Part shown: positions 1 through 5,901 of the stretch, one piece after another | Position numbering within the stretch: the first letter of the stretch is position 1 | Layout: the number at the start of each line of letters is the position of its first letter | From: JAZLIT01 sp045617525 | GTDB taxonomy: Bacteria > Bacillota > Bacilli > Bacillales_A > Planococcaceae | NCBI GenBank assembly: GCA_045617525.1 | Contig: JAZLIT010000100.1 | Coordinates: 1 to 11,640 of the forward strand | Direction: 5' to 3' | DNA: 11,640 nt | Notes under the pieces: model-generated | The model's input: the letters and a program-made list of their open reading frames with translations, nothing else | Database searches by the model: none | What the model was told of the DNA's origin: nothing | Translations under genes and position numbers: made by a program

Positions 1-3
1 AAA

Positions 4-34
4 TTGAATTAAAATGTTTATATTGCACATATTA
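4..34 (+). promoter_or_regulatory. Candidate sigma-G/sigma-F (forespore) promoter
   Basis: TTGAATT at 4-10 is followed after 17 bp by CATATTA at 28-34. This resembles the forespore consensus (TGAATA, 17-18 bp, CATNNTA). A transcript would start near 41, leaving a short leader with the ribosome binding site of the 50-aa gene at 72. No good sigma-A pair was found in the same stretch. The match is by eye in AT-rich DNA, so it remains a candidate. Confidence 0.4.
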
Positions 35-71
35 ATTATGATTTCACTGTCAAACTTAGGAGGCGGAACGA

Positions 72-224
72 ATGAGTAAAAAGGTCGAATTAGATCCAAA
101 ATCTCAAAAAATCCACCAGAACTGGACACGGATTAAGCATCAAGAATCTCAAGTAAATGGTCAAACGGAAGTTTCTCTCCACAACCAAAGATTGAGAATT
201 GCTGCGAAATCCTATCAGACATAA
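72..224 (+). CDS. Small hydrophilic protein, 50 aa, possibly YpzG-like
   Basis: The frame starts at ATG 72, seven to eight bases after a near-perfect Shine-Dalgarno AGGAGGCG (59-66), and stops with TAA at 222-224. The 50-aa product is basic and hydrophilic, with no signal peptide or membrane segment. Its middle part, with a KHQESQVNGQT stretch, reminds me of YpzG-type small Bacillus proteins (known family; my match is from memory and weak). The strong ribosome binding site and the sigma-F/G-like promoter support a real gene, possibly made in the forespore. It is followed by a stable hairpin at 246-279. The function is unknown. Confidence 0.65.
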   Translation: MSKKVELDPKSQKIHQNWTRIKHQESQVNGQTEVSLHNQRLRIAAKSYQT

Positions 225-245
225 TGTTTTGATTTAAGTGAATCT

Positions 246-279
246 AGCCTTCATAAAAGGGTATCCTTTTATGAGGGCT
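246..279 (+). terminator. 15-bp hairpin without U-tract
   Basis: AGCCTTCATAAAAGG (246-260) pairs with 265-279 over 15 bp with a single G-U pair and a GTAT loop. It lies 21 bases after the stop of the 50-aa gene. Neither side has a clear T-run, so it may be a non-canonical terminator or an mRNA 3'-end stabiliser rather than a strong intrinsic terminator. Confidence 0.5.
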
Positions 280-363
280 AACCAATACATAAATTCATCA
301 AATCGAATTGATACAGCATTGTGTATTTACCCTAAATTCATCTATGCTCCCTGTAAATAGATA

Positions 364-410
364 AACAAAAAAAGTAGCATTCATCAGCTAAGATGAATAC
401 TACTCTTTTT
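364..410. terminator. Bidirectional intrinsic terminator
   Basis: The stem AGTAGCATTCATC (373-385) pairs with 392-404 with one mismatch and a 6-nt loop. A-rich sequence on the left and CTTTTT on the right give a U-tract in both directions. It ends the leftward flavoprotein gene and could also stop rightward transcription from the 50-aa gene. Confidence 0.8.
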
Positions 411-472
411 GATAGGCTATCTATCCTATATATCCCTATACCCAAATATTATAACTAATAGGAAATTTCAGA

Positions 473-2140
473 TTATTTAACTTGTGCGCCACTAGGTTGT
501 AATAATTGAGCTTTAATATGGTTTGCTGAAATATAGCCGAATACCGTTGTTGGACCAATTGTTGAGCCTGGGCCAGGGTAAACACGACCCATTACAGATG
601 CAGAACAGTTACCTGTTGCATATAAGCCCTGGATAGGTAGGCCGTTACGCAGCGCTTGACCATGCTCGTTTGTACTGATACCGCCTTTAGTGCCTAAATC
701 ACCAGGGAATAGTTTACATGCGTAAAATGGTCCTTTTTCAATTGCACCTAGATTTGGATTTTTATACGTTGGATCGCCGTAGTAATTATCGTAGGCTGAA
801 TTTCCACGTCCGAAATCATCGTCTACGCCTTTTTCGACATAGCCATTAAATTTCGTAATCGATTGTTGTAACGCTTCGGGATCTAACCCGCATTTTTGAG
901 CTAATTCTTCAATCGTATCAGCCTTAAGTAAAAAGCCACTTGAAACGGCTTCTTTTGGCGTCATTCGAGGTAGCATATCACCAAATAAATATTTATTTCG
1001 GTGACGGCTCTCCATAATCAACCAGGAGTTAATTGCTTTACCGTTCAGTTCTTGGCGCTCTAACATAGCATGCCCTGCATCCGTATAAGACTGAGATTCA
1101 TTGAAATAACGTTCACAAGTTTGGTCGATAATAATTGAGTGCGGCATAGAGCGTTCGTATACTAAAAATTTACGAGCACCTTTGGCATCAAGTGTCATTG
1201 GGCCCCACCATGCATCATCTAAAAGCTCTGTATCTATATTATGTTTTTGAGAGATTAATAACATATCGCCAGTATTGTCTGGACTTGCAGATGTCCAATC
1301 TGTACCGATATTATGATATTTTTTGCGAAGCTCTTCATTACGTTCGAAGCCTCCACCAGCCAAAATAACAGCTTTTGCTTTAATAAAATGTGGCTGTCCA
1401 TCCTTTTCAACTTCAACACCAACAATTTTATCGTCCTCTAGCACGATATCCTTTAAGGGTGTAGATAACTCGATTGATACATTTTGAGTAACAGCTATTT
1501 TTAATAGCCCGCCAACAAGTCCTGCACCAATCGAAATCGCATGTTCCCCTTTTAATTTATGCTTGAAGCCAGTAAAAAACATACCTACAACTGTATTGAA
1601 ATCTTTTGCATTTGTAAACGCTTTTGGAAGTGATGCTACTTTACCTGAAAGTAAAGGAATAGGTGGTTCGATCTCACCTTGACGTAATGAATTTTCAAAT
1701 TCGCCTAAACCTCGGGCATCAAAAATGGCTCCTTCAATTGAACGACCAATTTTACCACCTGGTTTCTCAGGGTAGTAATCAGGATAATTTTTACCGGCTA
1801 CCCATTTCATACCTAAATCCTCTAAGTATTGAACCATTTTTGAACCATTTTTTACATATGCTTCTTTTCTTGCGGTAGAAGAGGCGGGACCCGTATAATC
1901 GATTACTGTTTGCATATAAGTTAGCGCTTCTTCCTCGCTATCTTTTAAACCAGCTTTCTTTGAAACATGATTATTTGGAATCCACAAGCCACCACCAGAT
2001 AAAGCAGATGAGCCACCCCAGGAAGATCCCTTTTCAATTAAAACTGTTTTTAACCCGTTGTTTGCAGCTGTAATTGCAGCGACTAGACCACCAGCGCCAG
2101 CTCCAACAACAACTACATCATATTCCTCGTTCCAATTCAT
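473..2140 (-). CDS. FAD-dependent oxidoreductase, 3-ketosteroid delta1-dehydrogenase-like
   Basis: This 555-aa flavoprotein belongs to the FAD_binding_2 (fumarate reductase/KstD) superfamily. Residues 8-37 form the N-terminal Rossmann fold (GAGAGG at 13-18, ending at E36). SALSGGGLWIPNN (45-57), ILAGGGFERN (259-268) and a C-terminal YATGN...YPGPGSTIGP block (507-530) are the hallmarks of 3-ketosteroid dehydrogenases. The catalytic Tyr318, Tyr487 and Gly491 of Rhodococcus KstD1 appear to correspond to Y352, Y521 and G525, and a Tyr cluster at 119-123 could supply Tyr119. The expected reaction is FAD-dependent 1,2-desaturation of a 3-oxosteroid or related ring ketone. No heme, Tat or secretion signal is present, so it is probably cytoplasmic. 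The start follows AGGAGG (2150-2155) by nine bases. It stands alone, leftward, with its own terminator, and no other steroid genes are seen. The family is confident; the true substrate is not. Confidence 0.88.
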   Translation of the reverse strand: MNWNEEYDVVVVGAGAGGLVAAITAANNGLKTVLIEKGSSWGGSSALSGGGLWIPNNHVSKKAGLKDSEEEALTYMQTVIDYTGPASSTARKEAYVKNGSKMVQYLEDLGMKWVAGKNYPDYYPEKPGGKIGRSIEGAIFDARGLGEFENSLRQGEIEPPIPLLSGKVASLPKAFTNAKDFNTVVGMFFTGFKHKLKGEHAISIGAGLVGGLLKIAVTQNVSIELSTPLKDIVLEDDKIVGVEVEKDGQPHFIKAKAVILAGGGFERNEELRKKYHNIGTDWTSASPDNTGDMLLISQKHNIDTELLDDAWWGPMTLDAKGARKFLVYERSMPHSIIIDQTCERYFNESQSYTDAGHAMLERQELNGKAINSWLIMESRHRNKYLFGDMLPRMTPKEAVSSGFLLKADTIEELAQKCGLDPEALQQSITKFNGYVEKGVDDDFGRGNSAYDNYYGDPTYKNPNLGAIEKGPFYACKLFPGDLGTKGGISTNEHGQALRNGLPIQGLYATGNCSASVMGRVYPGPGSTIGPTTVFGYISANHIKAQLLQPSGAQVK

Positions 2141-2223
2141 AAATATATACCTCCTATTTCAATTCACGAAATTTTAAAACTCTATATAACTATAACGTAT
2201 TACACTTGATTAATGAAACAATA

Positions 2224-2241
2224 AATTCCAAAAAAGGAATT
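2224..2241. promoter_or_regulatory. Perfect inverted repeat, possible operator
   Basis: AATTCC and GGAATT flank an A6 spacer, giving an 18-bp perfect dyad about 84 bp upstream of the flavoprotein start codon. A regulator binding here could control that gene. The AT content makes chance occurrence possible. Confidence 0.25.
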
Positions 2242-2482
2242 AGTTCTTTGCTATTTTATATAGGAAGCATTTCATTTTAAGGTTTGGGTTGAAAGTTTGA
2301 ATGAATTTAAAGACAGAGTTGAAAAAGTTATTTAGAGGAGAGTAATTTCAATGGGAATTTAAAACGATTAAAATTAGATTAAACTAAAATTACGTTTATA
2401 ATCGTCGAAAACATGCGTATATATAATACAAGTTGGCAACTATTATAGATTTGCAGATTAAATAGAATACTATGATGGTTCT

Positions 2483-2491
2483 TGCTATAAT
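2483..2491 (+). promoter_or_regulatory. Extended -10 promoter of the zinc-ribbon gene
   Basis: TGCTATAAT is a perfect extended -10 (TGnTATAAT), with only a weak -35 (TAGAAT at 2463-2468, 17-bp spacer). It lies 64 bp before the ATG at 2555. It would have driven the intact zinc-ribbon gene and may now read into the inserted deaminase remnant and methyltransferase. Confidence 0.45.
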
Positions 2492-2554
2492 TGGAAATGA
2501 GAGAATGGAATCGCATTTTCTAAAATACACACCTTGGAAAGTAGGCATACAAAC

Positions 2555-2647
2555 ATGAAGATATATGAATCGGTAGCAGTTACCGTAGACAAACTAGCAT
2601 CAATTACTTGTAACAAATGTGGTAAAACGCAAAAAAGTAACACATAG
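2555..2647 (+). pseudogene. Interrupted zinc-ribbon protein, N-terminal part
   Basis: ATG 2555 opens a frame whose first 24 residues (to 2626) begin MKIYESVAV and end with the knuckle CNKCGK. It then enters the inserted segment and stops at TAG 2645-2647 after 30 codons. A zinc ribbon needs two CxxC pairs and only one is present. The second pair, CDDC, is found in the fragment beginning at 3787. Joining 2626 to 3787 is exactly in frame and gives a continuous 77-aa protein. The fold assignment rests on the paired knuckles; no function is known to me. A loose AAGTAGG (2539-2545) is the only ribosome binding site candidate. Confidence 0.7.
2627..2634 (+). repeat. Left copy of 8-bp direct repeat ACGCAAAA
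   Basis: ACGCAAAA here is repeated exactly at 3787-3794. In both places it encodes Thr-Gln plus the first two bases of the next codon, in the frame of the interrupted zinc-ribbon gene. This is what a target-site duplication, or a short-homology recombination joint, would look like. Confidence 0.75.
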
Positions 2648-2864
2648 TATTTGCTTAGCACGCGAAGACGAACATTCACCATTAAAAGTTCTTTCACCTT
2701 GTGGGGTGTGTCAAGAACGCTTGTTTTACTGGGGACCTCAAGTACAATGTGCTATTTCAAATGATACACAAGCAATTATTTTTAAAACATTAAAAGAACT
2801 GCAACCTTACCATTGGACAGATACATATTACGATGAAATGATTGAACATTGGCAAAAAATATAG
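2635..2864 (+). pseudogene. 5'-truncated cytidine/blasticidin-S deaminase-like gene
   Basis: The frame ending at TAG 2862-2864 encodes about 75 residues. They start KVTHSICLARED, contain the zinc-binding motif PCGVCQERLFYWG and end with a family-like tail (TLKELQPYHWTDTYYDEM). This is the C-terminal half of a deaminase of roughly 130 residues from the cytidine/blasticidin-S deaminase superfamily. The N-terminal half, with the first zinc ligand and the catalytic glutamate, is missing. The break coincides with the 8-bp repeat that marks the edge of the inserted segment. A GTG at 2619 could initiate, but no ribosome binding site precedes it and the product would be inactive. The family is confident, and so is loss of function. 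Confidence 0.8.
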
Positions 2865-2888
2865 TTCCCAAACACCGCTTTGGGGGCT
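2863..2888 (+). terminator. Hairpin after the deaminase remnant
   Basis: AGTTCCCAAA (2863-2872) pairs with TTTGGGGGCT (2879-2888) over 10 bp, including two G-U pairs, with loop CACCGC. It overlaps the deaminase stop codon and lacks a T-run. The same GTTCCCAAA...TTTGGG core recurs at 3695-3718 after the methyltransferase. Confidence 0.5.
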
Positions 2889-2943
2889 AACACCGCAGGG
2901 TATTTTATAAGAAATATAGAATTTATAATGCGAGGTGATTATC

Positions 2944-3684
2944 TTGAATGAATATTACGGAGAACTTTGCACACAGATATACGAAAAAGATAAATCTATT
3001 GCAGATGGAAAAGAACTTGAGTTTTTTCTATCTTTTGTAACAGATAAAAAGATGAAAGTTTTAGAACCTATGTGTGGAAACGGGAGAATGCTGATTCCTT
3101 TTATGGAAAAAGGAATTGATATTGAAGGCTTTGATATTTCTGAAGAAATGTTGCGAGTATGTAAGCTAAAAGGTCAGAATTTAAATCTTAACCCAAATAT
3201 TTATTATGGAAAAATAGAAGAATTTAAAAACGGTAAAAATTATGATTTAATCTTGATACCATTTGGTTCCTTTTCACTTTTGCCAGATGAATTAGCTAAA
3301 GAGAGTCTTGCTAATATGAAGACTCTATTAAAAGACAATGGGAAATTACTTTTAACTGTTATGACAAATACAGGTACAGTTAAAGAGATTCCTGATTGGA
3401 TTGAAACAAATAGACATTACCTTGATAGCAAAGAGATTATTGAATATAAGAAAGTCAATTATGACCGAACTAGTAAGATGTTAAATACAAAATTAAAATA
3501 TCAATTAGTTAAAGATGGACAAGTTGAAAAATCAGAAATAATGGATTTTCCAATTCGGATTTATGAATCGGGAGAATTTGAAAATATTTTAAAAAATAAT
3601 GGTTTTGATGAAATTATTCTCCATGAAGTCATTGACGGTTATGGCGAAGGAAGTTCATTTCATGTATTTGAATGTATAAATTAA
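2944..3684 (+). CDS. Class I SAM-dependent methyltransferase
   Basis: The 246-aa product has a Rossmann-type SAM-binding core. Motif I is VLEPMCGNGR (39-48), the ribose-binding acidic residue is D64 in GFDIS, and motif IV-like YDLILIPFGSF lies at 100-110. A C-terminal cap with mixed strands follows to about residue 246. The acceptor substrate cannot be told; small-molecule methylation is more likely than rRNA or DNA methylation because no target-recognition domain or NPPY motif is present. TTG 2944 is chosen because GAGGTGAT (2932-2939) is a near-perfect Shine-Dalgarno at the right distance, while an in-frame GTG at 2935 lies inside it. The gene lies wholly within the inserted segment, is very AT-rich and lysine/asparagine-rich, and looks horizontally acquired. 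It appears intact. Confidence 0.85.
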   Translation: MNEYYGELCTQIYEKDKSIADGKELEFFLSFVTDKKMKVLEPMCGNGRMLIPFMEKGIDIEGFDISEEMLRVCKLKGQNLNLNPNIYYGKIEEFKNGKNYDLILIPFGSFSLLPDELAKESLANMKTLLKDNGKLLLTVMTNTGTVKEIPDWIETNRHYLDSKEIIEYKKVNYDRTSKMLNTKLKYQLVKDGQVEKSEIMDFPIRIYESGEFENILKNNGFDEIILHEVIDGYGEGSSFHVFECIN

Positions 3685-3694
3685 ATCTAATAAC

Positions 3695-3718
3695 GTTCCC
3701 AAATCAAAGTTTGGGAAC
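3695..3718 (+). terminator. Hairpin after the methyltransferase
   Basis: GTTCCCAAA (3695-3703) and TTTGGGAAC (3710-3718) form a perfect 9-bp stem with loop TCAAAG, ten bases after the methyltransferase stop. It has no T-run of its own but is followed at once by a strong terminator. It resembles the hairpin at 2863-2888. Confidence 0.5.
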
Positions 3719-3723
3719 AGGTT

Positions 3724-3766
3724 AAAAAGCCACAAACACTGTCAAATCAGCGTTTGTGGCTTTTTT
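3724..3766. terminator. Strong bidirectional intrinsic terminator
   Basis: AAAAAGCCACAAAC (3724-3737) pairs with 3752-3765. An inner CTG/CAG extends the stem past one A-C mismatch, with loop TCAAAT. A5 on the left and T6 on the right provide U-tracts in both directions. It lies inside the inserted segment and shields downstream DNA from methyltransferase transcription. Confidence 0.85.
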
Positions 3767-3786
3767 ATTGGAGCATTGTCTATGCG

Positions 3787-3794
3787 ACGCAAAA
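3787..3794 (+). repeat. Right copy of 8-bp direct repeat ACGCAAAA
   Basis: This exact copy of 2627-2634 marks the right edge of the inserted segment and the point where the zinc-ribbon reading frame resumes (Thr-Gln-Asn-Leu-Glu). Confidence 0.75.
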
Positions 3795-3948
3795 TCTGGA
3801 GCATGATCAAGAGTATATGTTCCAATCACTAAGCTTGAGTTTTGGATATACCAGTAAATTTGACGAGGAAATTTGGAATTTCGACATTTGTGATGACTGT
3901 TTAGAACAGTTTGTAAATACATTTGCTATTAAACCAGATATTAGGTAA
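3787..3948 (+). pseudogene. Interrupted zinc-ribbon protein, C-terminal part
   Basis: From 3787 to the TAA at 3946-3948 there are 53 codons without a usable start. They include an aromatic FGYTSKFDEEIWNFDIC stretch and the CDDC knuckle, and end in KPDIR. The region supplies the second half of the zinc ribbon whose first half (CNKC) is at 2609-2620. The gene keeps its own terminator at 3948-3973. The stretch has no frameshift or internal stop, so the interruption is probably recent. Confidence 0.7.
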
Positions 3949-3973
3949 GAGCCAACAGGGGCTCTTTTTTTTT
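3948..3973 (+). terminator. Intrinsic terminator of the zinc-ribbon gene
   Basis: AGAGCC (3948-3953) pairs with GGCTCT (3960-3965) and is followed by nine T residues (3965-3973). It begins at the last base of the stop codon. Confidence 0.8.
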
Positions 3974-4472
3974 GTTCTAAACTCTTGGTTCGGCTGATAA
4001 TAAGCGGGATGAATTTGTAATGGATAAAAATTACGACTAGAGAAGAAAACACCGTTACTTATCTAGAAAATTAGAAGAGGTGCTCCATGGAAGATATCGT
4101 TGAGTTAATCGGAAGAAGAAGGCAGATCCTTGTTAAAACTTGTAAGTAAAAAAATGAAAAAATAAAACCCATGGTCATGTTATGTGAGAATTTAGTGGAA
4201 ATTGGTTCTTAGTTCAGTTTATTGCTTTTGGAACAAAGGTTTTTAATCAGAAAGATAGTCATAAAATTAAATTTAATTCCTAACAATACTGTGTAAGTTA
4301 TTGGTGTAAAAAGAAAATTATTTTACTTGAATTTACAGGGTTTTCTGAGTTTTTTTCCTGAAAGTCGATTTTGAGAGATGTTAGTTGACAAGATACAAGT
4401 ATTGTAAAAAAATGTTGTAATGTATAAATTAAGGAAATTATAATTGAAGTATAACAAAGGGGGAGATTTGAA
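3974..4472. other. Intergenic region before the TRAP operon
   Basis: About 500 bp hold no convincing gene. The best short frame is 4087-4149 (20 codons, MEDIVELIGRRR...), preceded by GAAGAGGTG (4075-4083). It is too short to call and may be a gene relic or leader peptide. The right third must contain the promoter of the transporter operon. Confidence 0.5.
4385..4428 (+). promoter_or_regulatory. Probable promoter region of the TRAP operon
   Basis: A perfect TTGACA (4385-4390) has no good -10 at 16-18 bp. TATAAA (4423-4428) is a plausible -10 but pairs only with a poor -35 (TTGTAA at 4402-4407, 15 bp). An imperfect dyad with ACAA...TTGT arms (4388-4405) overlaps the TTGACA and could bind a regulator. 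The promoter is likely in this stretch, but its exact elements are uncertain. Confidence 0.3.
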
Positions 4473-5447
4473 ATGTTTAAGCAAAAAAGATTTGGCTTAC
4501 TATTAATTTTATTAGTCGTAGGGGCAATTTTGGCAGCATGTAGTGAAGATAGCGACGGTGGAGAAACTTCGGGGGAAGGTTTATCTGCTAAACTCGTAAC
4601 AATTGCAACTGGTGGAGCTTCGGGTCCATATAATATTATTGGTACAACTTTAGCTGATATTTATACAACTACTTACGATGTAAACTCTCGTACTCAAACG
4701 ACAGGCTCTTCAGTTGAGAACTTGAACTTAATGGCACAAGGCAAAGTAGAAATGGCGTTCGTTATGAGTGACGCCCTATCTCAAGCATTAGCTGGAGAAG
4801 TTAGCTTCAGTGAGCCAATTAAAGGCGTATCTCAAATTGCTACATTATATCCAAACGTAGTGCAAATTATTACAAAAGCGGATTCCGGAATTGTAACAAT
4901 TGAAGATTTAAAAGGTAAGCGTGTTGCTGTAGGGGATCAAAATTCAGGCGTTGAAGTAAACGCACGTACTCTATTAGCTGGTCATGGTATTACGTATGAT
5001 GATTTAAAAGTAGATTATTTAGGTTATGCAGAAGCAGCTGATGGATTAAGTGCTGGAACAATTGATGCAGCATTTTTAACAAGTGGACTTCCAAACGCTT
5101 CAGTAATGGAGCTTGCAAAAACAATGGATATTCGATTAGTAACAGTTACACCAGAAAAAGTTGCTGAAATTGCAAAGGAACATCCATACTTCGTGTCACA
5201 CGAAATTGCAGCATCTGTATATGATACAGACGGCGCGGTATTTACTGCAGCAGTTCCAAACTCGCTTGTAGTGAAAAGCGATATGTCTGATGATGATGTT
5301 TACAAGTTAACGAAAACATTCTTTGAAAGTCTTCCAAAACTAGTAAACTCTCACCAAGCAGCAAATGATATTTCTTTAGATGTTGCACAAACTGGCATTA
5401 TCGCTGAATTACATCCAGGAGCTAAACGCTACTACGATGAGCAATAA
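4473..5447 (+). CDS. TAXI-family TRAP transporter substrate-binding lipoprotein
   Basis: The 324-aa protein begins with a lipoprotein signal peptide. It has a basic start, a hydrophobic core at residues 8-19, and the lipobox LAAC with Cys23 as the lipidated residue, followed by a Ser/Asp/Gly linker. The mature part shows the TAXI (TRAP-associated extracytoplasmic immunogenic protein) signature: IATGGASGPYNIIG at 44-57, TTGSSVENL at 76-84, then the two-lobe binding-protein pattern with DLKGKRVAVGDQNSG near the middle. Anchored outside the membrane, it would deliver substrate to the permease encoded downstream. Characterised TAXI proteins bind dicarboxylates or amino acids, but the ligand here cannot be read from sequence. 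AAGGGGGAG (4457-4465) precedes the ATG. The 3' end overlaps the next gene by 11 bp. Confidence 0.95.
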   Translation: MFKQKRFGLLLILLVVGAILAACSEDSDGGETSGEGLSAKLVTIATGGASGPYNIIGTTLADIYTTTYDVNSRTQTTGSSVENLNLMAQGKVEMAFVMSDALSQALAGEVSFSEPIKGVSQIATLYPNVVQIITKADSGIVTIEDLKGKRVAVGDQNSGVEVNARTLLAGHGITYDDLKVDYLGYAEAADGLSAGTIDAAFLTSGLPNASVMELAKTMDIRLVTVTPEKVAEIAKEHPYFVSHEIAASVYDTDGAVFTAAVPNSLVVKSDMSDDDVYKLTKTFFESLPKLVNSHQAANDISLDVAQTGIIAELHPGAKRYYDEQ

Positions 5448-5901
5448 AAAGTTGATGGGGAGTATAGGCACACTTATACTCCTATCAATTTTTTTTATAA
5501 GAATACCTGTTTTATCCTTTGAATTTGCAGATGCGACCTACTATTCCAGGCAAGATGAGTTTGATTTAAGTTGGATTCATTCTGTAGAGAAGGAAGAATG
5601 GGTTGAACATTATGTTATCGAAGACAATCAATTAAATTTAGAAAGCACAAAATTTAAAACGTTCGGAGCAGGTGTTCCATCAAATGCAGAACAAGTTGAG
5701 ATAAAAGATGGCTTTGTACATATGAAAATTAATCAGTCATATAATTTATTAAATTTAACGGTTTCAGAAAATGTGTCGAGCACAATTTTTTTAGGTGGTC
5801 GGGAATTTAAGTTATATGAATATGGAGAAACCTACGATACCGTAGTCATCTCTGTGAAAAAAATTTCAATTTGGCAACTGGTGAAGGGGGAGTTTTGGTG
5901 A
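5437..5901 (+). CDS. DUF1850 protein of the TRAP operon
   Basis: The 154-aa protein has one N-terminal hydrophobic segment (residues 8-27), a signal peptide or anchor. The rest carries the DUF1850 pattern: FDLSWIHSVEKEEWVEHY (42-59) and a TFGAGVP block (75-81). DUF1850 genes are commonly found between TAXI receptor and fused permease genes, so an extracytoplasmic accessory role in the transporter is likely; the molecular function is unknown. ATG 5437 lies inside the end of the TAXI gene, and an AGGAG at 5417-5421 is rather far upstream (15 bases), so translation is probably coupled. An in-frame ATG at 5455 lacks a ribosome binding site. The stop overlaps the permease start as GTGA. Confidence 0.88.
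   Translation: MSNKKLMGSIGTLILLSIFFIRIPVLSFEFADATYYSRQDEFDLSWIHSVEKEEWVEHYVIEDNQLNLESTKFKTFGAGVPSNAEQVEIKDGFVHMKINQSYNLLNLTVSENVSSTIFLGGREFKLYEYGETYDTVVISVKKISIWQLVKGEFW

Larger units (their letters stand above)
2141..2554. other. Intergenic region upstream of flavoprotein and zinc-ribbon gene
   Basis: No convincing gene lies here; the readable frames are short and broken. It must hold the leftward promoter of the flavoprotein gene, but only a weak candidate is visible (TATAGT at 2189-2194 on the minus strand with a poor -35). A perfect dyad, AATTCC-AAAAAA-GGAATT, sits at 2224-2241. An orphan Shine-Dalgarno-like AGAGGAGAG (2333-2341) precedes a three-codon frame at 2351, perhaps the relic of a lost gene. 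The rightward promoter of the interrupted zinc-ribbon gene is at its right end. Confidence 0.5.
2627..3786. other. 1,160-bp inserted segment splitting the zinc-ribbon gene
   Basis: The segment, counted with one repeat copy, has 1,152 bp of unique sequence between two ACGCAAAA repeats. It holds a 5'-truncated deaminase gene, a hairpin, a complete methyltransferase gene, a second similar hairpin and a strong terminator. No transposase, integrase or clear long terminal inverted repeat is visible; the ends share only a loose CACATAG/CGCATAG similarity in inverted orientation. It could be a non-autonomous element moved in trans, the remains of a larger element, or a fragment captured by illegitimate recombination. 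The insertion itself is well supported by the restored frame; the mechanism is not. Confidence 0.7.

Noticed and set aside
1663..1878. Frame opposite the flavoprotein gene as a coding region
   Set aside because: It has no ribosome binding site or protein-like composition, and lies wholly within a well-supported gene on the other strand.
2924..2929. Perfect TATAAT just upstream of the methyltransferase as its promoter
   Set aside because: Transcription would start around 2936, inside the ribosome binding site and only about 8 bases before the TTG start, so this -10 cannot serve a gene that clearly uses the GAGGTGAT site.
2863..3718. Integron attC sites and a gene-cassette array
   Set aside because: The hairpins lack the RYYYAAC/GTTRRRY core pair at the right positions, and no integron integrase is present.
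4087..4149. 20-codon frame with a fair ribosome binding site as a gene
   Set aside because: It is too short, has no recognisable family and no own terminator; it is described only as part of the intergenic region.
4339..4353. CodY-box-like sequence containing TTTTCTGA
   Set aside because: Only 10 of 15 positions match the consensus, which is easily reached by chance in such AT-rich DNA.
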